Assembly (NCBI RefSeq): GCF_003286085.1
Contig: NW_020825338.1
Span: forward strand, 1,426,001 to 1,490,000
DNA from: Drosophila persimilis
Taxonomy: Eukaryota; Arthropoda; Insecta; Diptera; Drosophilidae
Length of the DNA stretch: 64,000 nucleotides
Direction of reading: 5' to 3'
Shown: positions 43,869-56,175 of the stretch, one piece after another
Numbering within the stretch: the first letter of the stretch is position 1
How the letters are laid out: each line of letters begins with the position of its first letter
Notes under the pieces: model-generated
The model's input: only the letters and a program-made list of their open reading frames with translations
Told to the model about the DNA's origin: nothing
Databases searched by the model: none
Translations under genes and position numbers: made by a program

Positions 43869-46800
43869 TAAGTTCTCTCTCTAAGCTCCAACCCTAAGCA
43901 ACTGGCACTGTCGCTAAAGGAGAGCCTGCATCCATGTAGTATTGGGGGGTTGAGGGGCGGGACCTTGTATTTATTTGTGAATAATACGAGTTCCGTTTTT
44001 GAGTGATTTACTCCCAGGCCGCGCGATTCTGTCCATTCGGACAGTTGCGCTAGCTTTGAGAAGATAATCGCAACGTCGTCCGCATAGGCCACGACTTTGC
44101 AGCCCCCCCCCTTCCAGGTCACAGAATCTTGTTGACTGCTATATTCCACAGAAGAGGAGACAGGACACCACCTTGCGGGGTGCCTCTGTTGACATACCTT
44201 GACTGGGCGGACGATCCCATCGATGATGTCACCGTCCTGCATGTGAGCAATTGATCAATGAGCATCACCAAGTGACGGTAAACCCCCAGATCAGTCAGGG
44301 CTTCTGTAATGGCGCCCGGAACAACGTTGTTGAAAGCTCCCTCAATATCGAGAAAGGCTTTGAGTGTGTACTCTTTGAAATGTAGAGATTTCTCTACCGC
44401 TGAGATCACTTCATGAAGAGCCGTTTCCGTGGATTTTCCTTTCCGGTAGGCATGCTCTGCGCCTGACAGCAACTGAGGATGTATAGTTGTCCTCAGTTGC
44501 AGGAAGGAAGGACGAAAGGCTGATTGGTCTAAAATCCTTTGCAGTTGAGTTCGAGGCTTTCCCTGCTTTGGGAATGAAGACTATCTTTGCCTTAAGCCAT
44601 GCTCGCGGGATTGTACCCACAACCAGTATCTTCCTGGAGATACCTTGTAGCCAGTTGATGGCCGTATCCACGGCCTTCTGAAGTTGGGCCGGGATTACCT
44701 GGTCTGGGCCTGGTGATTTGCACGGGTTGAAGCTGTTTTTTGCCCAGCTTATGTTACGTTTTTTGAGGATGTGATCCATCGAGGTTAGCGGTCCCTCTCC
44801 TGGGAGATGTACATAGTGACAGAGTGTGACATAGTGACATAGTGTATATAGTGACAGACTGATTTTGTAGTCTGCCCAGTGGCTCTCCTCGTACGCGCTT
44901 TAGGCCCTGTTGAAGAGGGTCCTTCAGCTTTTACGTAGGATGTCTATTTGTTTTGACCACCAGGGGGTTTCTTTTTTCCCCTAGGTTTGCTAGAGGGGCA
45001 TGCTGCCGCGAAGGCTTTGTTGCATGCTTCTGTGAACCTGTTCACTAGACGATCTAGGTCGTCTTTTGTGTCCGGGCATGTTGGTGCTTTGGAGGGGACT
45101 AAGTCCTCCAGTTGGCTTTCCTGGGATTAATATAGTCATTAGGTTTCGACACTCGAGGGTATGGTCTCGATGTATCTGTAGTCAGAGAAAGACTGGTCAT
45201 CAAGGACTTGCCAACTCTTGACTATGTCTAACAGTTTGTGAGACACTAAGGTGAGGTCAATAACCTCCTGTCAATTTTTAATTATAAAAATGGGGTCGTT
45301 GCCCCGATAAAAATAAATAGATTAGAGTTAAGGATAAAGCTGAAAAGTGACTCACCCCTTACATTTGTGTGGTGAGCGTTAGCATCGCAACCTATCAGTA
45401 GGTCTATGTCCGACCTCTCGCTGTCGCTGGCTAGTTTGCGGACAAGGTCCTTTGGAGGATCGTTTTCCTCATGGGCCATGTAGGACGAAATCAGCCTAAG
45501 ATGTGTCCCTTTCAGCTCTAGGCTTGCCGCCGTGTTGTCGCTATCGCTATAACAATGGAGAAGAAAGATATTAAAGTGCTTTCTGGTGAGAATGCAGGTG
45601 CTGGTTTTACCTTCATGTTGAGCTACAATTTCTTGTACTCCTTCGACCCTAGTCCACAAACCTTGTCTCTCACTACCCAAGGTTCCTGGATTAGGGCTAC
45701 GTCTGCTCCGCTCTCTTCGAGGCGGAGTATAAGAGCAGCGGATGCTGCTTTAGAGTGGTGAAGATTGATCTGAAGGAGCCTCAAGGACATCCTTAGTGTC
45801 CTCCACCACTGTAATATCGGCATCTGGATCGTCCTCGACTTCCTCGTGGCAACACATCGCCTCGAAGTCGCATCTCAGCGTGCCATCGGTGGAGTAGCCC
45901 TCTGGGTCTGTCTCCGTATGATCGACGGATGCTTCGATTTCCGAGGCAGCGTCCTGCTCGACTGGCTTGTCGACAGGACGCGCCCCGGCCGCTGCATCCG
46001 ACTTGTAGACCTTTACGGTCACCGAGCTGAACCCGAAATTGAGCTCGCCTTTGGGGATGGGTTTGGGAACTGATGTTTGGGGATTCGGGGGTCCGCGCTG
46101 CCTCTGTCCAGGACGCCAATCAGCGTCCTTTCCCTGGCAATCTGCGCGAACGATGTGTTAGGCAGTATTCTGGAGCGCTTCGGTGTTGGCCCAGGAGTCT
46201 CTTGCGAGCGCTGCCTTTTTGCTTCCTTGCCAAAGTTCGGCAGCACCGTCGAGGCCCACTCAACCTTCTTTATCCATTTGTCGGTTCGGCTGGACCGCTC
46301 TGCCGACGGAGTATATTGCCAGCACTCCTTCTATCGGCATATGTAAAAGGTTTGGCTTGGACACTAGTAGATGCTGACTCATCACCCGCCACTTTACCAC
46401 CAGGCATAGCAGCCGCAGGATTGCATAGCCACTCTGCCAAGGTATCGGTATTGGGAGCCAATTCACCACCCACCCCGAAACCGGGATGGGACACCTTTGG
46501 GCTCTCCCTAGCGTCGACCGCCGCGCAGGTTTTCACTGCTAGTTTGCGGGTTGGGCCGCTGCCTTCCCCTGCTTGGGATTGCTCCCTGTTGGCATTTGGG
46601 GAGTGCCAGACTCATTTTGTTTGATTTTTATATCTTCCATTCTTTTCCCACGAGCTGCAGAAAAGGGGTACGGTCTGTCCGGGCAGAGATCCACGTTGCC
46701 CGGATAAGGCATACTTAGAACAGGGGGCTGCCAAGTCCCTGAGCTCTCCGTTAACGACTGGGCTAGTTTTATATACCGGGCCCCCAGCCAGGCTGACTCT

Positions 46801-47033
46801 CGGCATGGGTCGAATAACACTCTTAGTCCGGCCCGGTGTGAGCTGAATGTGGGGGTTGGGATGAGGGTAGGAAGTGTGTAGAGATAGAGGAGTGTGTGAG
46901 CTACTTATACGAGGCGGCACCACAAGCGCATCGTCAGTGTTGCTACTTCGCGAACACCCGCTGGCTGTCGGGGGCTGCTTATTTTCGGTACTCCTTTGAG
47001 CCACCTCACGAGCTCATCGGACCTAACCTAACC
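43869..47033 (-). pseudogene. LOA-type element B: ORF1, endonuclease and RT, 3' truncated
   Basis: The 5' end at 47033 abuts the Herc4 target duplication. ORF1 starts near 46640 (MEDIKIKQNE) and contains KRSRILPNTSFAQIARERTLIGVLDRG (46019-46246), the hallmark of LOA-clade ORF1, with frame breaks. ORF2: LLQINLHHSKAASAAL and VALIQEPWVV (45623-45823), LLIGCDANAHHT (about 45390), FRPISLSSF (about 44520), HAYRKGKSTETALHEV, FLDIEGAFNNV, RGTPQGGVLSPLLWN (44119-44472) and VVAYADDVAIIF with the YADD box (about 44050-44100). It then stops, joined to element A. Many frameshifts. The endonuclease and RT would perform target-primed reverse transcription in an intact copy. Confidence 0.83.
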
Positions 47034-47045
47034 TTGTGGAACTGT
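47034..47045. repeat. 12-bp target duplication (right) of the insertion in Herc4
   Basis: TTGTGGAACTGT, identical to 33516-33527. It is preceded by CCTAACCTAACC, the 5' tip of LOA element B read on the plus strand. Confidence 0.9.
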
Positions 47046-47669
47046 ATGTGGACTTTGTGATCAACAAGGCGTCGGAGGTGCACTACAAAGCCTTCCACAA
47101 GGGCTTCATGAAGGTCTGCTCCGGTCGCATCATCAACGTATTCCAGCTTTAGGAGCTGATGGCCGTGGTGGTGCGAAATGAGGACTATGACTGGCAGGCA
47201 CTCGAAGAATATTGCGAGTACAAAGAAGACTACTCTTCAGGCATGAGACAGTGAGTGGAATCAGAAATCCCCAAAGGGTATATAAAGTATATATGTAAAT
47301 AATTTTTCTTATTCTTTTTAGATCAAATGGTTCAGGGAGTTGATCCATGATCTATCCGAAGCGGAAAAGAAAAACTTCCTGCTGTATTTAACAGGCAGCG
47401 ATCGTATACCTATTCAGGGTATAAAGGCCCTCGGGGTGAGTAAAACTCATGTTCTATTATGAGCAGCAATATATGGACAATCCACGAAATTCCAGTTCAC
47501 TATACAACCAACTACCGATGAACGTTTCCCGCCAGTGGCCCATACATGCTTCCATCTGCTGGATCTGCCACGCTACAAGACCAAGGAGCGCCTCAAATTC
47601 AAACTGCTGCAGGCCATACAGCAAACTGGTCTAATCTGGTCTGATCCTCCGATCGATCGGAATTGGTGA
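47034..47669 (+). pseudogene. Herc4: Herc4-like pseudogene, 3' part: HECT C-lobe
   Basis: After the right target duplication the frame resumes: LYVDFVINKASEVHYKAF and FMKVCSGRIINVF, a TAG at 47150-47152, ELMAVVVRNEDYDW, donor GTGAGT at 47251. Exon 47322-47435 has IKWFRELIHDLSEAEK and TGSDRIPIQG. The last exon from 47496 has the catalytic-Cys region PVAHTCFHLLDLPRY, then KTKERLKFKLLQAIQQT. Stop TGA 47667-47669. The active-site Cys of the HECT domain is still encoded, but upstream damage makes it moot. Confidence 0.9.
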
Positions 47670-48836
47670 GGGCGGGATTGGAAGGGTAGAATGGATTTAA
47701 GCTACACGTACAGGAAAACACACACACAACCCACACAGAGACACACATTTATCAGCGATCAAATCAACTAAAATAATGTGTTTATGGCTTTAAATTGTTA
47801 GCTAGTTATCGGTGAGATAAAATGTCTGAATAGCGATAAAGGCAGTAATCGAACAGCTGTTTTTGGCGAAATGTGAATGTGGCGGCAAATCATTTTTCGA
47901 GTCCCGCAGAGTCAGTTGTTAAGAACATTTTTGGACACTCATTTGTATGCTGAGGAGGCCGTGCGGTGCCTAAAATTATAAACGAATACGAATATCTACA
48001 CACTTTGTAAGCAGTGCAAGTGTTGATGTGCGATCGCTTTTTGTGGCTGTGTCGCCGTTGACGGTGCTGCCGCTGCTGACATTGCCGGGTCAAGCTAACG
48101 GTACCCGCGTCGAAAAATAAATTCAAACAGGTACAAAAACAGAACAAGAAACAGAAAGAAAAAACAAAGGTAACGACTTGGGGGACAGTCGGTGAAATTA
48201 TGGGGTACTTAGTGTACCAGCCACCTCTGTCTCTGGCTCTCCAGCGCATTTGCTTTTATTTATCAAATGTGTCGTCTGCCATCGTTTGGCCAACTTCTTA
48301 ATCCACTGCCATGGCCACTGCCATTGCCACTGCTTCCCTTCCGTGCACTCCACCGATGGCTGCCAGCTAAGCTGCCAACTTGACGATGCCTCAAAATGGG
48401 GGCCATAAAATCAATTACACTGACAATTTTTGCATATCCTGACGGCTAACAAATATGTGGTAGTGTGGCACCGCCACCTAACAAGATACGAGGAGAGTAC
48501 GGTGCCAGCATATGTATGTAGGAGCTGCCACAGCGGGAACATGAAATAAAATGAGATACAAAACTGCACTGCAAAATGCACTCTCTCTTTCACTTTTTCG
48601 CAGACCCACACGCACATTCGCTTCCTGGAGGGAAGCTTCCTTTTCGCACTCACCTGCACTCACTCCAGGGTACATTGAATGGTGAGGTAGTGCTCTCCCT
48701 CCTGCTCATTGAGGTGTCACATGGATTACAGTTTAGCAGTGGAAGGATCTTCTTTCCAACTCACCTTACTCAAGGTACATAGAATGACAGCCTTCCCTTC
48801 CGCCTTTCTAAGCTCTGACGCTCTCACGTACTTCTT
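47670..48836. other. Downstream flank of Herc4 with a possible neighbouring 5' UTR
   Basis: Non-repetitive sequence with no convincing coding frame. A stretch at 47890-48175 rich in CA and AAC, ending AAACAAAG|GTAACG, looks like the 5' UTR and first donor of a plus-strand neighbour gene, moved together with Herc4. The similarity to real genes was not tested. It ends abruptly at a DINE-1 fragment. Confidence 0.4.
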
Positions 48837-48928
48837 GGGGTCGGAAACGATTCCTTCTGGACGTTACACACATCCACTTTTACCACAAATCTAATATACC
48901 CCAATACCTATTTTGAGTATCGGGTATA
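48837..48928 (-). mobile_element. DINE-1 5'-end fragment
   Basis: GGGGTCGGAAACGATTCC to TTTTGAGTATCGGGTATA, the terminal 90 bp only. It is followed by 5S spacer, as at 51168 and 58939. Confidence 0.85.
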
Positions 48929-48991
48929 AAAATGAAAAACGAAACGAAAATACGGCAAAACGCAAAAAGTTGGTGACGAAGCCAACAACAC
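48929..48991 (-). pseudogene. 5S rDNA remnant: spacer and last 14 nt of the gene
   Basis: ACGAAAATACGGCAAAACGC, AAAAAGTTGGTGACGAAG and CCAACAACAC match the 3' spacer and the end of the 5S genes at 51218 and 58982. At 48992 it is replaced by a DINE-1 lacking its hairpin end. Confidence 0.8.
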
Positions 48992-50047
48992 GCAACTCTA
49001 CAGTTATACCCGATACTAAGTCAGTATGGCTCTCCTCCGGCAGACGCCGCTAATATTAAACGACACGACAAAGAGTGCGTGCGAGAGAGACAGAAAATTA
49101 GTCTGAGCGTGACGTCGGGCGCTGCGTAGCCAGTGCAAATTGATTTGTTCCTTTGGCTATAAAAATGATCTGATATTATTCAGATTCAGCAATCTGATAG
49201 ATATGATCATTATCTATGATTCTGCGTTTTTAGTTTTCTTTTATCTTTAAAATTGTGGATCCAACAGTTTTTCGTCCTTTGTGGGGGCGGAAGGGGGTGG
49301 GGGCGAAATTTTTAGATATACGCTTTATAGCGAGATCTAACAGAAGTGCGGATACCAAATTTGGTTACTCTAGCGTTAATAGTCTCTGAGATTTGTGGAT
49401 GTCCCAGATTTTCGTCCTTTGCGGGGGCGGAAGGGGGTGTGGCGACATTTTGACACAAAATGGTCAAGGTCCGATATTACAGGAGTGTGGATACCAAATT
49501 TGGTTGCTCTGGCTCTTATAAGTTCTGAGATCCTTGAACTCATAATTTGCAATTGGCAAAACCTACCATGAAACCTGTGTGTTAGAGAGAGACAGAGCGA
49601 GAAAGAATGAAATTGTTTTCTTGATTCTGGCTATAATAATTATACGATCTGGTTGAGATTTTACACTCTAAAAGATATGGTCATCCTCTACGAGTCTACG
49701 TTTTTGGTTTTATCGAATCTTTAAAAATGTGGATGCCACAGATTTTCGTCCTTTGTGTGGGGGGAAGTGGGCGGGGCGAAGTTTTGAAATATTTTTGTAG
49801 CAGTGACATATCACAGAAGTCTGGATCCAAAACATCGATGCTCTAGCTCTTATAGTCTTTGAGCACTAGGCGCTGAAGGGGACGGACAGACGGACAGACA
49901 GACATGGCTCAATCGACTCGTCTATTGATGCTGATCAAGCATATATATACTTAATGGGGTCGGAAACGATTCCTTTTGGACGTTACACACATCCACTTTC
50001 ACCACAAATCAAATATAGCCCAATACTCATTTTGAGTATCGGGTATA
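48992..50047 (-). mobile_element. DINE-1, lacking the hairpin terminus
   Basis: Begins at GCAACTCTACAGTTATACCC, so the AACGAGGGGG...hairpin end is missing. Otherwise complete, to GAGTATCGGGTATA. Confidence 0.88.
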
Positions 50048-50060
50048 AAAAAGAAAAATT

Positions 50061-51167
50061 AACGAGGGGGAACGTTGTGAGTTGCTGCGGACACCGCAAC
50101 TCTACAGTTATACCCGATACTTAGTCAGTATGGCTTTCCTCCGGCAGACGCCGCTAATATTAAACGACACGACAAAGAGTGCGTGCGAGAGAGACAGAAA
50201 ATCAGGCTGAGCGTGACGTCGGGCGCTGCGTAGCCAGTGCAAATTGATTTGTTCCTGTTGGCTATAAAAATTTTCTGATCTGATCCAGACTCAGCAATCT
50301 GATAGATATGGTCATTCTCTATGATTCTGCGTTTTTAGTTTTCTCGAATCTGCAATATTGTGAATGCAACAGATTTTCGTCCTTTGTGGGGGCGGAAGGG
50401 GGTGGGGCGAAATTCTGAGATATACGTTTTATAGTGAGATCTAACAGGAGTGAGGATACCAAATTTGTTTACTCTAGCCTTAATAGTCTCAGAGATTTGT
50501 GGACGCCCCAGATTTTCGTCCTTTGCGGAGGCGGAAGAGGGTGTGGCGCAATTTTGACACGAAACGGTGAAGGTCCGATATCACAGGAGTGTGGATACCA
50601 AATTTGGTTGCTCTGGCTCTTATAGGTTCTGAGATCCTTGAACTCGTATTTTGCAATTGGCAAAACCGACCATGAAACCTGTGTGTTAGAGAGAGACAGA
50701 GCGAGAAAGAGTGAAATTGTTTTCTTGATTCTGGCTATAATAATTATACGATCTGGTTCAGATTTTGCACTCTAAAAGATATAGACATCTTCTACGATTC
50801 TGCGTTTTTAGTTTTTTCGTATCGTCAAAATTGTTGATGCCACAGATTTTCGTCCTTTGTGGGGGCGGAAGTGGGCGGGGCAAAGTTTTGAAATATTTTT
50901 GTAGCAGTGACATATCACAGAAGTCTGGATCCAAAACATCGTTGCTCTAGCTCTTATAGTCTTTGAGCATTAGGCGCTGAAGGGGACGGACAGACGGACG
51001 GACGGACAGACGGACAGACAGACATGGCTCAATCGACTCGGCTATTGATGCTGATCAAGAATATATATACTTTATGGGGTCGGAAACGATTCCTTCTAAA
51101 CGTTACACACATCCACTTTTACCACAAATCGAATATACCCCAATACTCATTTTGAGTATCGGGTATA
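50061..51167 (-). mobile_element. DINE-1 full length, next to a 5S gene
   Basis: 1107 bp from AACGAGGGGG to GAGTATCGGGTATA. It lies in the 3' spacer of the 5S gene on the same strand. Confidence 0.9.
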
Positions 51168-51200
51168 AAAACGAAACGAAAATACGGCAAAAGGCAAAAG

Positions 51201-51207
51201 GCAAAAA
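51201..51207 (-). terminator. Pol III terminator of 5S copy 1
   Basis: A T5 run on the minus strand (GCAAAAAG on plus), about 11 nt after the gene end. Confidence 0.7.
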
Positions 51208-51217
51208 GTTGGTGACG

Positions 51218-51337
51218 AAGCCAACAACACGCGGTGTTCCCAAGCGGTCCCCCATCTAAGTACTAACCGCGCCCGACGCTGCTTAATTTCGGTGATCGGA
51301 CGAGAACCGATGTATTCAGCGTAGTATGGTCGTTGGC
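51218..51337 (-). rRNA. 5SrRNA: 5S rRNA gene, copy 1
   Basis: The 120-nt gene reads GCCAACGACCATACTACGCT at its 5' end and ends GTGTTGTTGGCTT. The internal promoter region (AAGCAGCGTCGGGCGCGG) and GATGGGGGACCGCTTGGGAAC are as in Drosophila 5S. Compared with the melanogaster sequence I know, it has C to T at nt 15 and a CU to UU ending. It may be functional. The spacer 51338-51530 upstream (to TTCGAACATT) is repeated at 59102-59293. Confidence 0.93.
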
Positions 51338-51530
51338 GAAAGCCTGGGAGCTAAACGTTGGTTTTCCTTTGTGTTCTGCCTTCGACTGACCAAAACTAAC
51401 AATAAGATGGGTTTTAGTTCAAAGGACTAGACTAGGATCTGCTGGCGGGGATTGGATGTGGTATGGGGTGCCTGTATTTATGCATTTATTTAGAAAAAGA
51501 AAACCAAATGCCGTTCCCCTTCGAACATTG

Positions 51531-54345
51531 GTTAGGTTAGGTTAGGTTCAGGCGGTAGGCTGGGCGAGTGATGAAACCCTCCCAAGCTCACTTGGACCTG
51601 TAGAAGGTCCGTTGTGGTGCCGCATGGGCGTGTGCCCCTTCCCAGTGCCTAAAAACCGTGGAGAACAGGCAGTTGCAAATTAAGGGCAGTCAGATCCTGA
51701 GGCTTGGATGAATCTGGACAAGGTCCCCGGTTTGATTTCGGACAGGTCCGAAATGTCCGTGAGGAAAGCGGCCCCGAGAATACGAAGACGACGATTTCCA
51801 AGGGCCGGGCAGTGGCAGAAGAAGTGGGGGACCGAATCCTCCTCTTCCTCGTCGCGACAACTACTGCAGAAGTCGTTAAGAAGTCGGCGTTCCCCTCGAT
51901 GTCCCTGTGGCCTGGGACCCGTATAAGGAAGAGGTCTAACTGCTCTGCGATCTCGTGCAGAGACCTGCGGCAGTCATTTACGGTCGCTGAGTTCGACGAT
52001 ATTGAGCCTAAAGCTCCATCTCCATCTCGCAGTCCTCCCTAGGTGGGATTTATACCTGGAAAGGCGTCGAGAGGTGATCACTAGGGATACAATAATCTGT
52101 CCTCTCTGGTAATTGCGGGAGTGTCGTCAGGATTCCTGGGTGCCCAACCGCGTACGCTTTCCACAGTCGGGCTTCTCTCATTCTGAGTGCGCAAAGTGTT
52201 GCCACCTTCTTTCCCATGAGATCTATAGGGAGGAGTAGTGCGTAGCCCGCCAGTTATGCATAGCTCTGCCATGCGTTGAACTCTGCTGAGTTTATTGAGG
52301 CATGTCCTTTGTCTAAGGCTGGCCACCATACCACCACTCCATAGAGCATGATCGGTCGCATGATGACGGTGTAAAGCCACCGAACTATATAGGGGGTCAT
52401 TCCCCATTTTAGTCCGATGGCTTTCCTGCAAGTATAGAGGGCCTCTGTGGCCTTCTTTACTCTATCCTATATGCGCAATTTCCAGTCGAGCTTTCTATCG
52501 AGGATTAGGCCAAGATACTTGGCGTTGTTGCTGAAGACTAGCGCTTCCCAACATAGTCTTGGGGGAATCAGTGCCGGAACTTTGTACTTCCTAGTGAAAA
52601 GCACCAGTTCCGTTTTAGACGGGGTGACGCCTAACCCTCATATGTCTGCCCATTTCGTCATTTTCCTGAGAGTACTTGTCATGCACTCACACAACGTCTG
52701 CGGAAATTTTCCACGCGGCAGCCACAACCCTCTATCTCCCGCAGCAGTTCGTTCACTGCCACGTTCCACAGGAGGGGCGAGAGGACTCCGCCCTGCGGGG
52801 TGCCTCTGCAGACAAATCTGGTGCATGTTGACGTCCCCAGTGATGCCTCAACCGTCCTGCATTGCAGCATCTGATCGATCAGGCTCACCGTCCGGGAGTC
52901 AACCCCCAGATCCGTCACTGCGCCCGTGATGGCGGTCGGAAGGATGTTGTTAAAAGCGCCTTCTATGTCGAGGAAGGCTACCAGGGTGTACTCCTTACAG
53001 TTGACGGACGCTTCTATGATCGATGTGATCGTGTGTAGGGCCGTTTCGGTGGATCTTCCTTTCCGATAGGCATGCTGGGAGTCTGAGATTAGACTAGGCG
53101 GAATATTTACCGTGAGATGCATCCCCAACAGCCGTTCCATCGTCTTCAGAAAGAAGGACGATAGACTTATGGGTCTGAAATCTTTGGGGGCATTGTGCGA
53201 GGGCTTGCCTGCCTTGGGGATGAAGACGACTTTGGTATGAAGACAGGTTCCCGGGATATATCCATGGGAGAAGATTCCCTCGTATATCCTTTTGAGCCAA
53301 TTAGTGGCTTTTTGTCCAGCGTGAATCAGTTGGGCAGGGATGATGTCATCTGGTCCCGCAGACTTGTATGGTTTGAAGCTTTTGATTGCACAGGAAATGT
53401 TGTCCTGGCTTAGCAGGTTCATGATATCACTTGAGGCAACGGCATGAGCGGCGATGTAGTGTGGTCTGTTTTCAACGCAGCCGGATAGTGGGTGTTAAGT
53501 AGAAGATTTAGCGACTCATTGCTGGACGTTGTCCATGATTGGTCGGCATTCTTCATGTAGCCCAGAGTGGGTGTAGTCTTCGAGAGAACTTTGCGCAAGC
53601 GCGAGGCTTCTGAGTTATTCTCAATGTCGCTACAGAACTTGCGCCATGAGGCGCGTTTGTCTTTCCTGAGTTCTTTATTGTTAATTGACAGACTGGCCTT
53701 GTAATCGGCCCAGTTCTGCTCAACGTTTTCAGCCTTAGCTTTATTGAAGAGTCTCCGGGAGGCTTTCCGGAGTTCCCTCAATTTCGGATTCCACCATTCA
53801 GGTTTCTTCCGGCCTCTGCACTTGCCAGAGGGGCAGGATTTATCGAGCGCCTCATTGCAGGCGTCGGAAAATAGTTTAACAAGATGAGTCTTGGCTTCCC
53901 TGGAAATCTCCTTCTCAGGTGGAGTCTCAGGAAGAACACGACAGACGAGGTCTGAATACCGAGCCCAGTTTTCCGCCTAAGGTTCCGGAATTGAGCTGGT
54001 CTCGGTAGTGAAAAAGAGAATACGGTTTCCACGTACCTGTGGTTCGAGAAGGAGTGCTCTTCCAGGGCCCTCCAGAATACGATGTTCCCATGTAACTCAT
54101 GAGAGGCAAGTGTGAGGTCCAGGACCTCCTTGCGGTTTTTAATAATGAAGGTGGGATCACTCCCCCTATTTAATAGGACCATCTGAGTGGTCAGTAAATA
54201 GTTGAAAAGGTACTCACCCCTTTCGTTGGTGTCAGTGCTTCCGCACTGGCAGTGGTGTGCCGGTGTCCTTGGCCTCGCAGTCTGTGATTCGCGCCCTGAG
54301 CGCCTGTGGAGGCAATCCAAGCCGATTGCCAAGCCTAATACCCCA
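51531..54345 (-). pseudogene. LOA-type element A, unit 1 copy (5'-truncated, YADD deleted)
   Basis: The 3' tail on the left is GGTTAGGTTAGGTTAGGTTC. Reading from the right: endonuclease end (GSTDTNERGEYLFNYLL, VLDLTLASHELHGN, 53778-54350), linker frame 53419-53781, RT frame 52679-53422 (YKSAGPDDIIPAQL, FRPISLSSFF, HAYRKGRSTETALH, FLDIEGAFNNI, RGTPQGGVLSPLLWN). The sequence then jumps from GCRV to ENFRRRC: the YADD catalytic box is removed at about 52711. A post-RT frame lies at 52081-52431. The first part of the endonuclease is missing, and a further small deletion near 54260 is private to this copy. Confidence 0.85.
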
Positions 54346-56175
54346 CACACTTTACAAAAACCAGAAACACACTATTAGACTTCTTTTTTGTTGACAGTCC
54401 GGAAAATTGTTACTCTATGATCAACTCACAGTGCCAGGGTATTCAAAACATGACCTTATTTTCATGACCTACGACATCAATCCTGACTACCATGACTATG
54501 TTACCTTCTATAGAGACATTAGGAACATTGACCTTAGAAAACTAGACACTGACATTAACATGCTCGACTGGACATCAATATATTATATGCCGTCTGTGAA
54601 TTCTCAGCGTGCCCACCTTCAATCAAACATCGACTATCTTTATAATGAACATGTACCTATCAAGAAAGCGACCGTTAGACCAACAGATAACTCCTGGTTC
54701 AACCATGAAATAAAAATGGGTATCATTAAACGAAATGACGCCTTTAAAAAGTTTAAAAGATATAAGACTGAAAGCCACCTTAATATGTACAAAGCATTAA
54801 GATCAAATGTAACAAAGCTAATCAACTCTGCCAAGACCGCCTTCTACACGCCAAAGTTTAATAACGCGGTATGCGGTAAGAAAAAATGGCAAATTATTAA
54901 AAATATTGGAATTGGGAAGAAAACACGAAACACTCAAGTTGACATGGAACTAAATGAAATAAATAACAAATTTGTGCAACTAGTTGTACCTGACTTTCCC
55001 TCAACCCTTAACTTGGTATCAGTACCCTATCATAACACTGTTCCTAGCTTTAGTTTCTGTTGTGTTAGTCCGTGTGATGTTCTAGAATCCCTACTTAAGA
55101 TTAATTCGAATGCGATTGGCCTAGACAACATGAACCCTAAATTTCTGAGAATAATTCTCCCCCGAATTTTAATGCAAGTTACCCACATTTCTACATCAAC
55201 ATTCCCTGAAAAGTGGAAGGAGACCAAAATGATCCCTATCCCTAAAGTAAACTCTCTAGATTACAGGACAATATCCATTTTACCGAGCCTATCAAAAGCG
55301 TTCGAGGCTTTGGTGGCTGTGCAAATAAATACATTTCTTTCTGAGCATACATTACTTAACAACAACCAATCTGGATTCAGACGAAATAGAAGTTGTTCTA
55401 CCGCCATAATAAAAATGTTAGAGGATATCCGCGAAAGAATGGACGACGGAAATGTGACATTCCTAACTCTTCTTGACTATACTAAGGCTTTTGACTCAGT
55501 TGACCATGGTATCCCCATTGCAAAGCTTCGTAGATCCTATAATTTCTCTGTCTCAGCAGTACGGTTGCTATCGTCTTATCTCGTAAATAGGCCTGACTTG
55601 TCACCGAAATTGAAATGTTGACTTTTGCATATGTTAAGTGTGGTGTGCCACAGGGATCAGTACTTGGTCCATTATTGTTCTCCATTTATGTAAATGACCT
55701 GCCAATGGTATTGTCCGACTGTGATGTGCACATGTACGCCGATGACGTCCAATTATATATTAGTCGACCGTTAAGTAGAATAATGAGTTTATCAGTGTTA
55801 GCAATGTAGAACTTGAGAAGATTAGTGCATGGGCGACTCACAATCGCCTATGCCTAAGTCCAACTAAGTCTAAATGTTTGATTATCTTAAAAAAACAAAA
55901 AAAAGATAAACTCAACACTATTAAGATCACTATTAATCTCAAATACTCCCATTAGCTACGTAGAGAAGGCAAACATAGGAAAAACCAATGGGATTTAAAA
56001 TTTTTTTTAAATGGATTGACTATAAGATTCTAACATTCCTTCATAAGATAATATTCAAGAAACAACCCGAATACCTGCACCAAATTCTTAGATTCACTAA
56101 TTCCGTCAGAACAAATAATATTATCACCATTCGACATAAAACTTTAAATTCCGAAATTTCTGAAAAAATACACCG
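54346..56175 (+). pseudogene. CR1-like non-LTR element, unit 1 copy
   Basis: The 404-codon frame 54407-55621 begins in the endonuclease end (LLYDQLTVPGYSKHDLIF). RT motifs: AIGLDNMNPKFL, YRTISILPSLSKAFE, NQSGFRRNRSCSTAI, LLDYTKAFDSVDH. After a frame break: [19 protein letters not shown] and MYADDVQLY (55615-55809), so the catalytic YADD is present. The tail at 55988-56175 (FLHKIIFKKQPEYLHQILRF) is the usual C-terminal region. CR1/jockey-superfamily style; exact clade uncertain. It is 5'-truncated and fused head-to-head to the LOA copy. Confidence 0.78.

Noticed and set aside
47890-48249. 119-codon minus-strand ORF as a gene
   Set aside because: Its sequence is His/Arg/Gln/Cys-rich noise, and the plus strand looks like a 5' UTR with a donor site. 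No family resemblance.
51531-51550. Telomere or chromosome end
   Set aside because: Only about four TTAGG units, at the junction of a LOA copy and 5S spacer, with unique modules on both sides.
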